This document shows positions 63,615 to 64,000 of a stretch of DNA of 64,000 nucleotides, piece after piece (position 1 is the stretch's first letter; each line of letters starts with the position of its first letter). The translations under genes were made by a program, and so were the position numbers. Origin of the DNA: Sphingomonas kaistensis (GTDB taxonomy: Bacteria; Pseudomonadota; Alphaproteobacteria; Sphingomonadales; Sphingomonadaceae); assembly GCF_036884275.1 (NCBI RefSeq), contig NZ_CP145607.1, positions 2,033,001 to 2,097,000 on the forward strand, written 5' to 3'. Under the pieces are notes generated by a model that saw only the letters and a program-made list of their open reading frames with translations, searched no databases and had not been told where the DNA came from.

Positions 63615-64000
63615 ACGTCGTCACGCTCGTCGACCTCGGCTACGGCAACCTCGGCTCGATCGAGACCGCGCTTCGCCGGCTCGGGACCGAGGTGCGTCGC
63701 ACCAGCGAAGCGGCAGGGATCACCGGTGCGGAGCGTCTGCTCCTGCCGGGGGTCGGCGCAGCAGGCTTTGCGATGCAACGGATCGCCTCGCTCGGTCTTG
63801 CCGAGGCCTTGCGCGGCTTCGCCGGGCCAGCGCTCGGGATATGTCTTGGCATGCACCTTCTGTTCGAGCGGAGTGAGGAAGGTGACGTCGCCCTGCTCGG
63901 ACTGCTGCCCGGCGACGTCCGGAAAATGACACCGTCGGCGACCGTCACCATCCCGCACATGGGCTGGAGCAAGATTGAGACCGACTCGGCTGAGATCGGC
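63611..64000 (+). CDS. hisH: Imidazole glycerol phosphate synthase, glutamine amidotransferase subunit (3' end outside window)
   Basis: The first 130 residues of HisH, which feeds ammonia from glutamine to HisF. It begins VVTLVDLGYGNLGSIETALRRLG and has LLLPGVGAAGFAMQRI and the nucleophile Cys in ALGICLGMHLLFE, followed by IPHMGWSKI. The GTG start at 63611 overlaps the hisC/B stop (GTGA). The frame is still open at base 64000; hisA and hisF probably follow outside the window. Confidence 0.95.
   Translation, partial: MNVVTLVDLGYGNLGSIETALRRLGTEVRRTSEAAGITGAERLLLPGVGAAGFAMQRIASLGLAEALRGFAGPALGICLGMHLLFERSEEGDVALLGLLPGDVRKMTPSATVTIPHMGWSKIETDSAEIG

Overview
This 64 kb window is ordinary chromosome from a GC-rich alphaproteobacterium, almost certainly a sphingomonad. 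The basis is gene order and gene form: a fused ispDF beside a CinA-type gene, a short ProRS, an Hfq with two Sm domains, ispDF-dusB-ntrYX-hfq-hflX synteny, and the block dac-tmk-holB-metG-tatD-MBL. Genes are packed with many 1-8 base overlaps (ATGA, GTGA) and many GTG or TTG starts. I see no insertion sequence, prophage, CRISPR array or rRNA.

Layout. 1-1584 is the 3' part of an asparagine-synthetase-like gene resembling lasso-peptide cyclases. 1556-4973 holds uvrC, recO, apaG and a DUF488 gene. 4975-8277 runs leftward: mtgA, a small unknown, a PNPOx-like stress protein, and a NYN-domain protein coupled to a beta-carbonic anhydrase. 8438-10214 has a glycine-zipper lipoprotein, lipA and a COQ10/RatA-like gene, facing cinA-ispDF (10175-11828). 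11879-18443 is dusB-ntrY-ntrX-hfq-hflX, without the ntrBC pair that often sits in this block. 18440-28066 runs leftward: mazG-trmL, two membrane retropepsins, MBL, tatD, metG, holB, tmk, dac and a lytic transglycosylase. A tRNA-Ser (28181) precedes a small surface-glycan cluster (28316-31802), then glutaryl-CoA dehydrogenase, clpP, a lower-GC acyltransferase, a second glycosyltransferase, trigger factor and tRNA-Leu.

38200-46000 carries envelope and poorly known genes: PAP2 phosphatase, lipoproteins, an M48 protease, an unknown gene, an orphan MoxR, a soluble chemoreceptor and a TPR-like periplasmic protein. Then come yaaA, gyrA, a host-attachment-type protein, a membrane-tethered hemerythrin, dnaE, a truncated LprI-domain protein, lolD, lolC/E and proS. 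The window ends with a TrpR/YerC-like regulator leading the histidine operon hisG-hisD-hisC/B-hisH, cut by the window edge.

Most noteworthy: a single-chain HisC-HisB (aminotransferase plus IGP dehydratase) fusion; a 0.36 kb gap before the his operon with stacked hairpins ending in an intrinsic terminator (candidate small RNA); a palindrome over the start of the YerC gene; an in-frame TGA where a conserved Cys is expected in the LprI domain, with the family tail still readable behind it; tandem Hfq; an NtrX without the GAFTGA loop next to missing ntrBC; and a trigger factor with a His-rich, Ala/Lys-rich tail.
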